Source: Prochlorococcus marinus XMU1404 (GTDB lineage: Bacteria > Cyanobacteriota > Cyanobacteriia > PCC-6307 > Cyanobiaceae). Taken from it: a stretch of DNA of 64,000 bases. The translations under genes and the position numbers were made by a program. The stretch is from the NCBI RefSeq assembly GCF_017696175.1, contig NZ_JAAORE010000002.1:62001-126000 (forward strand). Direction: 5' to 3'. The notes under the pieces were generated by a model. It was given only the letters and a program-made list of their open reading frames with translations. It had not been told where the DNA came from and ran no database searches. This document shows, piece after piece, positions 33,621-43,215 of this stretch. Within the stretch, counting starts at the first letter, position 1. Each line of letters starts with the position of its first letter.

Positions 33621-34349
33621 ATGGTTAAAGCTAATAAATCAAAAAACAATATTATGAACTTTAAAACAGTATCAATAAATAATTTGAGTCACTTTTATGG
33701 AAAAAATGAGAATAAAAAACAAGTTCTTAATAATGTTAATTTAAATATTGATAAAGGAGAGTTGGTTCTTTTAAAAGGGCCTTCTGGATGCGGTAAAACG
33801 ACTCTTTTAACTTTAATTGGGGCCTTGAGAACCTGTCAAAGTGGTGATTTAAAAGTATTAAATAATCAGTTAAATGGAGCGTCAAGGAAAACGCGCCAGA
33901 TTCTTAGAAGAAGTATTGGAATGATTTTTCAAGGTCATAATCTTCTGAGATGTTTAACAGCAGAACAAAATGTTCAGATGGGTGCTGATTTAATAAAAGG
34001 TTTAACATATTTGCAAAGACGTGAAATAGCACAGAATTGGTTGTCAGCAGTAGGATTAGAAGAGCATCATAAAAAGTTGCCAAATGACTTATCTGGTGGG
34101 CAGAAACAGAGAGTAGCAATTGCTCGAGCTTTATCTGCCAACCCAAAACTTTTATTGGCTGATGAGCCCACTTCCGCTTTAGATAGTGTTACGGGAAGAG
34201 AAATAGTAACCCTTTTAAGAAAACTAGCAAAAGAGCAAAATTGTTCTGTACTTATGGTGACTCATGATCCAAGAATCTCTGATATGGCGGATAGGATATT
34301 AAATATGGAAGATGGTAAAATATATAGTGCTCATAGTGAGCTAATATAA
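33621..34349 (+). CDS. DevA-like ABC exporter ATPase
   Basis: 242 residues. Walker A GPSGCGKT at 53-60, signature LSGGQKQRVAIARALSA, Walker B LLLADEPTSALD and switch VTHDPR are all intact. It is most like LolD/MacB/DevA ATPases, with an N-terminus of about 12 residues before a second Met (33654), which could be the true start. Completes the DevB-DevC-DevA set begun at 31521. Confidence 0.92.
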   Translation: MVKANKSKNNIMNFKTVSINNLSHFYGKNENKKQVLNNVNLNIDKGELVLLKGPSGCGKTTLLTLIGALRTCQSGDLKVLNNQLNGASRKTRQILRRSIGMIFQGHNLLRCLTAEQNVQMGADLIKGLTYLQRREIAQNWLSAVGLEEHHKKLPNDLSGGQKQRVAIARALSANPKLLLADEPTSALDSVTGREIVTLLRKLAKEQNCSVLMVTHDPRISDMADRILNMEDGKIYSAHSELI

Positions 34350-34366
34350 TTAAAAGCTAAAAATTT

Positions 34367-34516
34367 ATGTCTAAGAGAAGGAATCTAAAAAAAGAAAAAC
34401 AGGAACGTAATAGAGCGTATGCCAGAAAATTTAAAAAAAGGAAATTAAGAACTGATGGTAGACCTGATGGTGGAAACGTTACAGGCACAGCAAATAACGG
34501 CGGTGCAGCAGATTAG
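34367..34516 (+). CDS. 49-residue basic protein with a Gly/Asn-rich tail
   Basis: An ATG at 34367 starts MSKRRNLKKEKQERNRAYAR, KFKKRKLRTDGRPDGGNVTG, then TANNGGAAD. The strongly basic N-terminal half could bind nucleic acid or ribosomes. It follows the exporter ATPase by 17 bases on the same strand. Such small Arg/Lys-rich proteins occur in picocyanobacteria; function unknown. Confidence 0.65.
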   Translation: MSKRRNLKKEKQERNRAYARKFKKRKLRTDGRPDGGNVTGTANNGGAAD

Positions 34517-34576
34517 GAAATATTTTTTATTTTTATCTTTTTGGAGTCCGATATTATGCATATTTAAATTGTGATC

Positions 34577-35488
34577 ATGAATGTAAGTATTGTTATACCG
34601 ACTTACAATAGATTACCTATATTAGAGAAATGTCTCTTTGCGCTTGAGAATCAAAAATTAAATACAAATATCAGTAATTATGAAGTTATAGTTGTTGATG
34701 ATGGGTCCACTGATGGGACAAGCTCATGGATAAATAAAAATAAAGTTGATCTCCCACACGTGATTCTATTTCAGCAAGAACATGGAGGACCTGCATTGGG
34801 AAGAAATCTTGGTGTAATTAAATCAAAATATGAAATTATAATATTTATTGATAGTGATCTTATTGTTTTAGATGATTTTATAAATTGCCACGTAGAAAAA
34901 TTACTTGCCTCTTGGAGAAAAAATGATAAAAAATGTTTTACGTATGGCTCTGTAGTCAATACATCTAATTTTCTAAATCCTCAGAATGAAAAACATAAAA
35001 TAATGGATACTTCTTTTGCTTACTTCGCTACTGGTAATGTTGCAATATCAAAAGAATTAATTTTAAGTGTCGGCTTATTTGATACTTCTTTCAGTCTTTA
35101 CGGTTGGGAGGATTTAGAACTTGGAGAAAGATTAAAAAGAATTGGTACAAAATTAATTAAATGTCCTAATGCAGTAGGTTTTCATTGGCATCCCCCATTT
35201 AATTGCGAACAAATAGATTCATTAATCGCTCAAGAAAAAGAAAGGGCAAAAATGGCTTTAGTTTTTTATAAGAAACATCCAAATTTAAGAGTTAGATTTA
35301 TGATTCAATTAACTCCTCTTCATAATTTACTTTGGCATATTCTTAGCTTGGGAGGACTAATGAGTGTTGATAGAATCCTCCCTTTATTGAGATTTCTAGT
35401 AAATAAAAGAAGAAATAGACTTGCACTTGAGATACTTAGGATCCCTCTCAATATGATTTATGTTAAACAATTAACCAATTCAAGATAA
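34577..35488 (+). CDS. Family 2 glycosyltransferase
   Basis: 303 residues from the ATG at 34577; a GTG two codons earlier is possible. The GT-A core is visible: VSIVIPTYNRLPILEKCL, VVDDGSTDGTSS, a metal-binding D-x-D equivalent in IFIDSDLIV, and GPALGRNLG. A second conserved block is YGWEDLELGERLKRIG, where the ED is the likely catalytic base. A hydrophobic C-terminal segment (LTPLHNLLWHILSLGGLM) could anchor it. The acceptor, perhaps an envelope polysaccharide, is unknown. Confidence 0.88.
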   Translation: MNVSIVIPTYNRLPILEKCLFALENQKLNTNISNYEVIVVDDGSTDGTSSWINKNKVDLPHVILFQQEHGGPALGRNLGVIKSKYEIIIFIDSDLIVLDDFINCHVEKLLASWRKNDKKCFTYGSVVNTSNFLNPQNEKHKIMDTSFAYFATGNVAISKELILSVGLFDTSFSLYGWEDLELGERLKRIGTKLIKCPNAVGFHWHPPFNCEQIDSLIAQEKERAKMALVFYKKHPNLRVRFMIQLTPLHNLLWHILSLGGLMSVDRILPLLRFLVNKRRNRLALEILRIPLNMIYVKQLTNSR

Positions 35489-35520
35489 AAATCAATATAA
35501 AAAACTTTTAGAAATACTCA

Positions 35521-35541
35521 TCACTTGCTAGAATTAATGAA
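35521..35541 (+). promoter_or_regulatory. Candidate promoter of rpsB (extended -10)
   Basis: TTGCTAGAAT (35525-35534) contains TAGAAT with a TG three and two bases before it, an extended -10 element. Transcription would begin near 35540, giving a leader of about 85 bases that contains just the structured region. No strong -35 is seen. Confidence 0.42.
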
Positions 35542-35553
35542 ATTAAATCCACA

Positions 35554-35616
35554 CATCTGACAGTTTCGGGTGATTTATTAATATAAATCCCCGTCAGATG
35601 GAGGCTAACCCGAAAC
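35554..35616 (+). promoter_or_regulatory. rpsB leader with two interleaved perfect helices (candidate pseudoknot)
   Basis: CATCTGAC (35554-35561) pairs over 8 bases with GTCAGATG (35593-35600). GTTTCGGGT (35563-35571) pairs over 9 bases with ACCCGAAAC (35608-35616). Because the arms alternate (1, 2, 1', 2'), both helices together form an H-type pseudoknot. A GGAGG lies at 35600-35604 between the 3' arms, and a T-run follows at 35618-35621. Ribosomal protein S2 autoregulates rpsB through its leader in E. coli; a similar autoregulation here is inferred. Confidence 0.6.
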
Positions 35617-35627
35617 CTTTTTAAATT

Positions 35628-36332
35628 ATGGCTGTTGTATCACTATCTGAAATGATGGAAGCTGGTGCTCATTTTGGGCATCAAACCAGACGTTGGAATC
35701 CCAAGATGTCTAAGTATATATATTGCGCTAGAAATGGAGTTCATATTATTGATCTTGTAAAAACCGCTTTGTGTATGAACAATGCGTATAAATGGACTAG
35801 AAATGCAGCAAAAAGTGGTAAACGTTTCCTATTCGTCGGTACAAAAAAACAAGCATCAGATGTAGTAGCTCAGGAGGCTACTAGATGTGGAGCTGCATAT
35901 GTAAATCAAAGATGGCTTGGAGGGATGTTAACTAATTGGACAACAATGAAAGCTAGAATTGAAAGATTAAAGGATCTAGAAAGGATGGAAAGTAGTGGTT
36001 CAATAGCAATGAGGCCTAAAAAAGAAGCTGCTGTTTTAAGGAGAGAGCTTGAAAGATTACAAAAATACTTAGGTGGTCTCAAGGGAATGAGAAGATTACC
36101 TGACGTAGTTGTTTTAGTTGATCAAAGAAGAGAATCTAATGCAGTACTAGAAGCTAGGAAATTAGATATCTCACTTGTATCAATGTTGGATACAAACTGT
36201 GATCCGGATTTGTGTGAAGTCCCAATTCCCTGTAACGATGATGCCGTTAGATCTGTGCAACTTATTTTAGGAAGACTTGCTGATGCCATCAATGAAGGCA
36301 GGAAGGGCTCTAATGCCGAAAGAAAAAATTAA
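35628..36332 (+). CDS. rpsB: 30S ribosomal protein S2
   Basis: 234 residues. It has the S2 signatures [40 protein letters not shown] and [20 protein letters not shown]. The normal bacterial length is about 230-260. The ATG is preceded by the structured leader (35554-35616). It is transcribed with tsf 45 bases downstream, the classic rpsB-tsf pair. Confidence 0.98.
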   Translation: MAVVSLSEMMEAGAHFGHQTRRWNPKMSKYIYCARNGVHIIDLVKTALCMNNAYKWTRNAAKSGKRFLFVGTKKQASDVVAQEATRCGAAYVNQRWLGGMLTNWTTMKARIERLKDLERMESSGSIAMRPKKEAAVLRRELERLQKYLGGLKGMRRLPDVVVLVDQRRESNAVLEARKLDISLVSMLDTNCDPDLCEVPIPCNDDAVRSVQLILGRLADAINEGRKGSNAERKN

Positions 36333-36376
36333 ACTCTAATTTAAAACTTACTAATTACTATTTTTTATTACTTCAA

Positions 36377-37033
36377 ATGGGAAACATTACAGCAAAACTT
36401 GTAAAAGATCTTAGAGATAAGACTGGTGCAGGTATGATGGATTGCAAAAAAGCACTTAAGGAAACTGACGGAAATGTCGATAAAGCTTTGGAATGGTTAA
36501 GAAAGAAAGGTATAGCTAGTGCTGAAAAGAAATCGGGAAGAGTTGCGGCTGAAGGGTCAATCGGTAGTTATATTCATACTGGATCAAGAGTAGGAGTTCT
36601 ACTAGAGTTGAATTGTGAAACTGATTTCGTTGCTAGAGGCGATATATTCCAATCTTTATTGAAGGATGTCTCAATGCAGGTAGCAGCCTGCCCAAATGTT
36701 GAGTATGTCTCAATTGATGAAATACCAAGTAATATTGTAGAAAAAGAAAAGCAAATTGAAATGGGGAGAGATGATTTATCAGGAAAACCAGAACAAATTA
36801 AAGAAAAAATAGTTGAAGGAAGAATAGCGAAAAGACTTAATGAACTTGTTTTACTTTCACAGCCTTACATTAAAGATAGTTCTCTAACTGTTGAGGATCT
36901 CGTTAAACAAGCAGCTGCAAAAATTGGAGAAAATATAAAAGTCAGACGCTTTACAAGATATACATTGGGAGAGGGTATCGAAAAAAATCAGATGGACTTC
37001 GCTGAAGAGGTCGCATCAATGCAATCAAACTAG
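36377..37033 (+). CDS. tsf: Elongation factor Ts
   Basis: 218 residues. The N-terminal UBA-like domain carries [20 protein letters not shown], and the core has [20 protein letters not shown]. The nucleotide exchange factor for EF-Tu. It is shorter than the E. coli protein because the C-terminal part is compact, as in other cyanobacteria. It sits 4 bases before the next gene, so readthrough into the following gene is likely. Confidence 0.97.
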   Translation: MGNITAKLVKDLRDKTGAGMMDCKKALKETDGNVDKALEWLRKKGIASAEKKSGRVAAEGSIGSYIHTGSRVGVLLELNCETDFVARGDIFQSLLKDVSMQVAACPNVEYVSIDEIPSNIVEKEKQIEMGRDDLSGKPEQIKEKIVEGRIAKRLNELVLLSQPYIKDSSLTVEDLVKQAAAKIGENIKVRRFTRYTLGEGIEKNQMDFAEEVASMQSN

Positions 37034-37037
37034 TCAC

Positions 37038-38114
37038 TTGAATGATTTGAATAATTACGTAGATATAGAAAAAGTTAATTCTCAACTAGAGAAAGCAGAT
37101 ACAAAAAAAAGAAGATTAATTAGAAATATTTATAAGGAATATGAATTTTATCTCAATCTAGTAAGAGATCTGCTTTATATATCAGTAAAAAAAGGGCTTA
37201 ACGAAATATATATTTCTCCATCATTTAATAATAATTTCTTAAATCAAAATGAATTTTTTTGTTACTTTGAAAAAAAAATAAGTAAGCTCATTTATACGAC
37301 TCTGCCCTTATTAACAGTAGAACAATTAAAAATAAATAAAATTGAGAGAAACATAAACAAGAAAACTAATTTTAAAGATTTAGGTAGTTCTACAAAAACA
37401 AATGATGACCAAGAAGGAAAATTTCAATCTGAAGACGGTTCTCAATTCGAAGAACCTATGAAGTTTCAGATAAATGAAGATATTTCTTATACTTATGAAT
37501 GTTATCAAGTTCATAATCATGAGCAATTGGGATCACTTGATTTAGATAAGAATAATCATATTAATTTTTTATTTACTAATAATATTATTGAAGATATAGG
37601 AGAAGAAAAAAAATTAATCTTAACCATGCTGGAATTAATAGAGAAAATTAAACTTGAAAAAACAAAACATTCAGAAAAAGAAAATATCAGTCAAATTGAT
37701 ATTCCACCTAAATATCAGAGTCTTAAAATTTTTGATTTTATAGATAAGTCATTGGAAAATTTACTATTGAATCTTTCATACAAGATTAATCATGAATTAT
37801 TTAAGTCCAATTTAATAGAAAGGATTCTATCTAAAGACTCCTTTGATTACTTACTAGGCAAAAAATTGATGATAAAACATCCACATCCCTTCGTTATTAA
37901 TTTCGAATTCAATTTGAATCAGTCAAGATCAAACGGCGATAATCTCCCAAATATTATTTTCTTTAATATATCTACTGTTGAGTTAGAGTTTGAGAATTTA
38001 AATCTTTCTATTCAAAGGAATAAAATAAATGAGCTAAAAAATCAATTTCAGCGTTTGATTAAAAAAGAGTCATACTGGAGGCAAAAAGAAACAACTTTGA
38101 ATAAGATACGTTGA
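37038..38114 (+). CDS. Hypothetical protein between tsf and recG
   Basis: 358 residues with a TTG start. Soluble, Lys/Asn/Ile-rich, with no membrane segment. Recognisable landmarks are EFYLNLVRDLLYISVKKGLN near the start, a low-complexity acidic insert (about 110-150), and a C-terminal RNKINELKNQFQRLIKKESYW coiled coil. It sits 4 bases after tsf and 22 bases before recG, in the same direction. No family recognised. Confidence 0.62.
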   Translation: MNDLNNYVDIEKVNSQLEKADTKKRRLIRNIYKEYEFYLNLVRDLLYISVKKGLNEIYISPSFNNNFLNQNEFFCYFEKKISKLIYTTLPLLTVEQLKINKIERNINKKTNFKDLGSSTKTNDDQEGKFQSEDGSQFEEPMKFQINEDISYTYECYQVHNHEQLGSLDLDKNNHINFLFTNNIIEDIGEEKKLILTMLELIEKIKLEKTKHSEKENISQIDIPPKYQSLKIFDFIDKSLENLLLNLSYKINHELFKSNLIERILSKDSFDYLLGKKLMIKHPHPFVINFEFNLNQSRSNGDNLPNIIFFNISTVELEFENLNLSIQRNKINELKNQFQRLIKKESYWRQKETTLNKIR

Positions 38115-38136
38115 AAAAATAATTCTTTTTTCAGAT

Positions 38137-40596
38137 GTGACTATTAGCGGGAATAAAAATAATAAATTAATTAAAGATTGGATAAGACCTCTTCAGAAGT
38201 CTTTAACTATTGAAACTGAAAACAATTTTATTAATACTCTAGGAAGAGAAAAATTTTTTAATGATTATTTGCATGAATCATTGAATAGAATAGATAATCT
38301 AAATCTACCAGAAGAATATTTCAGGATATTTAATGAATTTTCTAGAAAATACAATGAATACAATAAACTTGATGATAATCAAAGAAAAAGGTTAATTATA
38401 GATACAAGAAAAAGTCTTTATAAACTTGGTAAAACACTTGAAATAGAGAACATTAACAATATTTCTAATAAAATTATTCTAAACAAAGCCGATTCAAGTT
38501 TATCTCTTGATGCGGATATTTCATTAATTAAAAATATAGGGAAAGTATATAAAAATAGACTTAATGAATTAGGGATTTTTCATATAAAAGATCTAATTAA
38601 TTATTTTCCAAGAACATATCTGGACTATACTAATAGAGTTAAGATAGCGAAATTAAAGCCAGATAATTTATATACGTGCATCGCAAATATCAAAAGATTT
38701 TATATTCATAAGAGTAAAAAGAATAGTAATTTATCAATAATGAACTTTGTAGTTTATGATGAAACTTCTTCAATAAAGGTCACAAAATTTTTTTTAGGAA
38801 GGAGATTTAGGTCATATTCCTTCTACTCGTCTCAAAAATCTTTGTATACACCTGGTACCAAATTAGCAATTTCCGGTAAGGTTAAATTGACAGAGTATGG
38901 CAAAACTTTTATAGATCCTCAGATTGAAATTCTTAAGGGTAATGATGATAATTTTAATTTTTCTGGAAAAATATTACCTTTGTATTCATTGGCTGAGGCG
39001 TTATCAAATATAAGTTTTATAAATCTTATGAAAAAGGTACTAATTTATGCAAAACAATATCCAGAAATTTTAAATCATAAGCAACTTGATTCATTATCTT
39101 TATTATCTAAAGGAGAATCTTTGATTAATATTCATTTCCCACCAACTCAACAGGCACTTATTGAGTCAAAAAAACGTTTGGTATTTGATGAGTTGTTCCT
39201 ACTTCAAATAAAGTTCCTACTTAGAAAAAGAAAGACAAATAAAAATGTAATTGCGCAACAATTACCTCAAAAGAAATCTTTGCTAAAAGAATTCTTAAAT
39301 ACTTTACCTTTTGAATTAACAAAATCTCAGGTTAATGTTTTAAATGAAATTAAGAAGGATTTGTCTAATCCCGTACCAATGTCTAGATTGCTTCAAGGAG
39401 ATGTGGGAAGCGGTAAAACTATAATTGCAATAGCATCTCTTTTAATTATCATCGAAAAAAACCTGCAAGGTGCTTTTATGGTCCCAACTGAGGTATTAGC
39501 AGAACAACATTATAAAACTTTATTAAAATACTTGGATCCTCTTTTAGTATCTATTGAACTTCTTACTGGGAGCACTCCTCAAAAAAAGAGAAAAGAAATA
39601 ATATCGAATTTAAACAATGGATTAATTGATATCCTCGTGGGCACTCATGCCTTATTTGAAGATAAAGTTATCTTTAATTCATTAGGAATAGTAGTAATTG
39701 ATGAACAACATAGGTTTGGAGTTAATCAAAGAAATAGATTACTTAATAAAGGAGAAAATACTAACTTGTTAGCAATGACAGCAACTCCTATTCCAAGGAC
39801 TCTTGCACTTTCCATATATGGTGATTTAGATGTAAGTCAAATTACAGAAGTTCCTCCAGGGAGAGTTCCTATAACTACAAAAATAATTTCAGAAGATGAT
39901 TTAACTAACCTGTTCAAGATTGTTGAAGATGAGATCACTAATAAAAGGCAAGCCTATGTGATTTTGCCACTTATTGAAGATTCAGAAAAAATGAATTTAA
40001 GTTCTGCAAAGAAAATATTTAAACATTTATCAGAAGAGGTCTTTTTTAATAAAAAAGTTGGATTATTGCATGGCAAATTAAATCCGCAAGAAAAGAATGA
40101 AGTGATTAATTCCTTTTTGAAAAATGAAATTAATATATTGGTTTCAACCACTGTAATTGAGGTTGGAATTGATGTACCTAACGCAACAATTATGATTATT
40201 TATAATTCGGAAAGATTTGGTTTGTCTCAGCTACATCAATTAAGGGGGAGAGTTGGAAGGGGATCAACTAAATCTTTTTGTTATCTAGTAACCTCCGAAA
40301 AAAATGGATTAGAAAATAAGCGACTATGCGTTTTGCAGAAATCTAATGATGGTTTTTATATCGCTGAAAAAGATTTGGAAATTAGAGGTCCTGGTCAGAT
40401 TTTAGGATATAGACAATCTGGATTACCTGATTTTGTACTGGATAATTTGCCGAACAATAAATTCCTAATTGAAAAGGCTCGTGAAGAAGCTATTAAGGTT
40501 GTTAGCAATGATCCTGATCTAAAAAAAAATGAAGTTTTAAAAAATATACTTATTGATAATTCTGATAATAAATTTATTCATGATTTCTTGAATTGA
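38137..40596 (+). CDS. recG: ATP-dependent DNA helicase RecG
   Basis: 819 residues with a GTG start. After an N-terminal extension, the wedge/OB region carries LINYFPRTYLDYTNRVKI and FVVYDETSSIKVTKFF. Helicase motifs follow: Walker A QGDVGSGKT near residue 420, MVPTEVLAEQHY, the DEQH box VIDEQHRFG, TATPIPRTL, and VEVGIDVPNAT with LRGRVGRG. The C-terminal RecG tail is present (DLEIRGPGQILGYRQSG). It remodels stalled replication forks. Confidence 0.95.
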   Translation: MTISGNKNNKLIKDWIRPLQKSLTIETENNFINTLGREKFFNDYLHESLNRIDNLNLPEEYFRIFNEFSRKYNEYNKLDDNQRKRLIIDTRKSLYKLGKTLEIENINNISNKIILNKADSSLSLDADISLIKNIGKVYKNRLNELGIFHIKDLINYFPRTYLDYTNRVKIAKLKPDNLYTCIANIKRFYIHKSKKNSNLSIMNFVVYDETSSIKVTKFFLGRRFRSYSFYSSQKSLYTPGTKLAISGKVKLTEYGKTFIDPQIEILKGNDDNFNFSGKILPLYSLAEALSNISFINLMKKVLIYAKQYPEILNHKQLDSLSLLSKGESLINIHFPPTQQALIESKKRLVFDELFLLQIKFLLRKRKTNKNVIAQQLPQKKSLLKEFLNTLPFELTKSQVNVLNEIKKDLSNPVPMSRLLQGDVGSGKTIIAIASLLIIIEKNLQGAFMVPTEVLAEQHYKTLLKYLDPLLVSIELLTGSTPQKKRKEIISNLNNGLIDILVGTHALFEDKVIFNSLGIVVIDEQHRFGVNQRNRLLNKGENTNLLAMTATPIPRTLALSIYGDLDVSQITEVPPGRVPITTKIISEDDLTNLFKIVEDEITNKRQAYVILPLIEDSEKMNLSSAKKIFKHLSEEVFFNKKVGLLHGKLNPQEKNEVINSFLKNEINILVSTTVIEVGIDVPNATIMIIYNSERFGLSQLHQLRGRVGRGSTKSFCYLVTSEKNGLENKRLCVLQKSNDGFYIAEKDLEIRGPGQILGYRQSGLPDFVLDNLPNNKFLIEKAREEAIKVVSNDPDLKKNEVLKNILIDNSDNKFIHDFLN

Positions 40597-40653
40597 AAAA
40601 TATTATTGTCATTTTTTAAATATATGCGAGTATAAATCAATTGCAAATTTTAA

Positions 40654-41337
40654 TTGAAAATTTGGAATAAAATACCCATTAAAGACAATGGAGATAAATT
40701 AATTGATATACCAAGCTACCTTAAATTTTTTGAACCGCACCCTTATTATCATTTAGGAGCCCCTTACAAAGATAAGAATTCTATTTGGAAATTAAGAAGA
40801 GAGGTTGTAAATAGATTAGTTAAAGTAAATGATTATTTGATATCAAACAATAACTTACAACTTTTAATTTATGACAGTTGGCGGCCTTTAGAAGTTCAAG
40901 AATTTATGTTCAAAAGAGCATTTTTAATAGAATGCAAAAAATTGGATATTGATGCTTCTATAAAAAATATGAATTCTTACCCATCTATCTTAAAAAAAGT
41001 TGAGAAATTTTGGGCATATCCTTCTTTCGACTCTAAGTGTCCTCCTCCTCATTCGACGGGGGGAGCATTGGATGTTTCTTTATCTGATAAACATGGAAAT
41101 TTTCTTGAAATGGGAAGTAAAGTTGATCAAATGGATGAGACTTCCTATCCTGATTTTTATTCAAACAAAAACAATAATGAATCAATTCTTTGGAATAGTA
41201 GAAGAAATTTATTAAGGCAAATTATGACTAGATTTGGGTTCGTTCAACATCCAAATGAATGGTGGCATTATAGTTATGGTGATCAATTATGGGCTTGGAA
41301 AAATAAAAAAGCAAATGCCCTTTATGGGAAAATTTAA
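40654..41337 (+). CDS. D-alanyl-D-alanine dipeptidase-like protein (M15D, VanX type)
   Basis: 227 residues with a forced TTG start; a TAA lies directly upstream in frame. VanX-type motifs: YDSWRP, the zinc-binding PHSTGGALDVSL (HxxGxAxD pattern) and EWWHYSYG near residue 202. The family hydrolyses free D-Ala-D-Ala. No vanHAX resistance set or two-component regulator is present, so a role in peptidoglycan turnover or nutrient recovery is more likely. It converges with sir across 3 bases. Confidence 0.88.
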   Translation: MKIWNKIPIKDNGDKLIDIPSYLKFFEPHPYYHLGAPYKDKNSIWKLRREVVNRLVKVNDYLISNNNLQLLIYDSWRPLEVQEFMFKRAFLIECKKLDIDASIKNMNSYPSILKKVEKFWAYPSFDSKCPPPHSTGGALDVSLSDKHGNFLEMGSKVDQMDETSYPDFYSNKNNNESILWNSRRNLLRQIMTRFGFVQHPNEWWHYSYGDQLWAWKNKKANALYGKI

Positions 41338-41340
41338 ATT

Positions 41341-43128
41341 TTATGAAATTTCAGTTAGTAAATTAATGATAGAACTTTCATCTTGTGTATTTATAAAATC
41401 TCCAAAATCTAAATCTGAACTACTTTTCCAATGATTAAATAATGGTTTAAGAGTTTTTTCTAAATCATTTAATTCCATTCTTTGTAAAAATGGTTTGGCC
41501 AGCCTTTGTAAATTTTTGCTACCCCCCAACCATAGTTGGTATTTGTTTTGCCCACTTCCTACAAGAGCCAATTCTGCCATGTAAGGTCTTGTACAGCCAT
41601 TCGGACAACCTGTCATTCTAAATAGTATGGTCTTTTCTATCTTTAGATCAGATAGCAACTTTTCAATTCTTGTAAGTACATTAGGTAAAATTCTTTCTGC
41701 TTCTGTCATCGCAAGACCACAAAGTGGTAAGGCTGGACATGCCAATGCGTGTCTTTGTATTTCATTAATATCATCTAAATTGTCGTATCCAATAGTTGAT
41801 AGAACTTTTTTAATTTCACTTTTGTCTTTATTAGGGATATTACAAAGTAAGATATCTTGATTAGGTGTAAGTCTTAAATCAAGATTATATTTTTTTACGA
41901 TATTGGTAATTGTATTTTTCTTCTCTCCAGATAGTCTTCCTGATAATAAAGGTAACCCTACGAAATAAAAGGACTTATTTTGTTTATGCCAACCTAGATA
42001 ATCAATAAGAATCTGATTAGGTTCTTTTCTGATTTTTTTAATTTCCTTTTTAAAATACTTATCTAGAAGTAATTTTTTGAACCATTTAATCCCTTTTCTA
42101 TGAAGAAGATATTTCATTCTCGAATTTTTTCTTGATTTTCTATCACCATAATCTCTTTGAATAGCCACAATGCTTTGTATTAATTCATAAACATCAGGTT
42201 CTTCAACATATCCAAGTGGATCTGCAATTCTGGCAAAGGTTTCTTCATTATTATGTGTGCGACCCATACCACCTCCAACATAGAAGTTGCAACCTTCTAA
42301 GTTTCCATCTAGAGAAGTAAAGGCAACTATTCCTATGTCATTGGTGAGAAGGTCAACAGAATTGTCACCAGGAACTGTTACTGCACATTTGAATTTTCTC
42401 GGTAAATAAGTTGAACCATAAAGAGGCTCATCTTTTATCCCACTAAAAACATTATCTTTAAATTGGAGTTTCCTAATTGCTTCAATATCACTGTCAGGCT
42501 TTATAGTGTACTCTAAATCTCCATCGGCCCAAAGCTCTAAAAAAGTACCTTGGCCAGCCAATGGGGTGAGAAGATCTGCAACTTTTTTTGCCAATGCTCT
42601 TGCAATATTGTAGTCGGGAGTATCAAATGGTGCCGCTGGAGCCATAACGTTTCTATTTATGTCTCCACATGCAGCTAGTGTTGAGCCCATCGAATTTACT
42701 ATTGTTTGAATTACTTCCTTTAGGTTCTCCTTCCTAATTCCATGCATTTGAAAGGCTTGTCTCGTAGTGGCCCTAAGTGTCCCATTACCTAGTTTGTCAG
42801 ATAATTCATCTAATGCTAAAAATAATTTTCCAGGGATTTCACCGCCCGGACTTCTTAACCTAAGCATCATTTGCCAATCTTTACTTTTTCCAGGCCTTCT
42901 ATTTTCCCTGTTATCTTGTTGATAACTACCATGAAATTTCAATAATTGAACTGCATCATTAGTAAAATGATCGCTTTCATTGACTAATTCGGTAGCAAGT
43001 GGTTCCTTAAGAAATTGACTGCTTTTTTTAAAATTCTCAAATTTAGAAACTTCTAGTCCATTTGCCAAACAAACAGTTTCTTCTTTGGCAGAATCTTTTT
43101 TCTTTTTTACTTTCTCAACCTTGATCAA
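41341..43128 (-). CDS. sir: Ferredoxin-dependent sulfite reductase
   Basis: 595 residues. The coupled siroheme-[4Fe-4S] site is visible as ACPALPLCGLA (Cys464, Cys470) and TGCPNGCTRPYMAE (Cys508, Cys512). The N-terminal half has the substrate-binding LRSPGGEIPGKLFLALDEL and TLRATTRQAFQMHGI and a QMHG site. It reduces sulfite to sulfide for cysteine synthesis using ferredoxin. Divergent from glyS. Confidence 0.92.
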   Translation of the reverse strand: MIKVEKVKKKKDSAKEETVCLANGLEVSKFENFKKSSQFLKEPLATELVNESDHFTNDAVQLLKFHGSYQQDNRENRRPGKSKDWQMMLRLRSPGGEIPGKLFLALDELSDKLGNGTLRATTRQAFQMHGIRKENLKEVIQTIVNSMGSTLAACGDINRNVMAPAAPFDTPDYNIARALAKKVADLLTPLAGQGTFLELWADGDLEYTIKPDSDIEAIRKLQFKDNVFSGIKDEPLYGSTYLPRKFKCAVTVPGDNSVDLLTNDIGIVAFTSLDGNLEGCNFYVGGGMGRTHNNEETFARIADPLGYVEEPDVYELIQSIVAIQRDYGDRKSRKNSRMKYLLHRKGIKWFKKLLLDKYFKKEIKKIRKEPNQILIDYLGWHKQNKSFYFVGLPLLSGRLSGEKKNTITNIVKKYNLDLRLTPNQDILLCNIPNKDKSEIKKVLSTIGYDNLDDINEIQRHALACPALPLCGLAMTEAERILPNVLTRIEKLLSDLKIEKTILFRMTGCPNGCTRPYMAELALVGSGQNKYQLWLGGSKNLQRLAKPFLQRMELNDLEKTLKPLFNHWKSSSDLDFGDFINTQDESSIINLLTEIS

Positions 43129-43215
43129 AGGACCAAAAAATATCTCTTTTTATACATTAGCGAAAAGCTTATTTAACTGGTAGTAAATTATAGTAAGTGA
43201 AGTCATATTTTTTTC

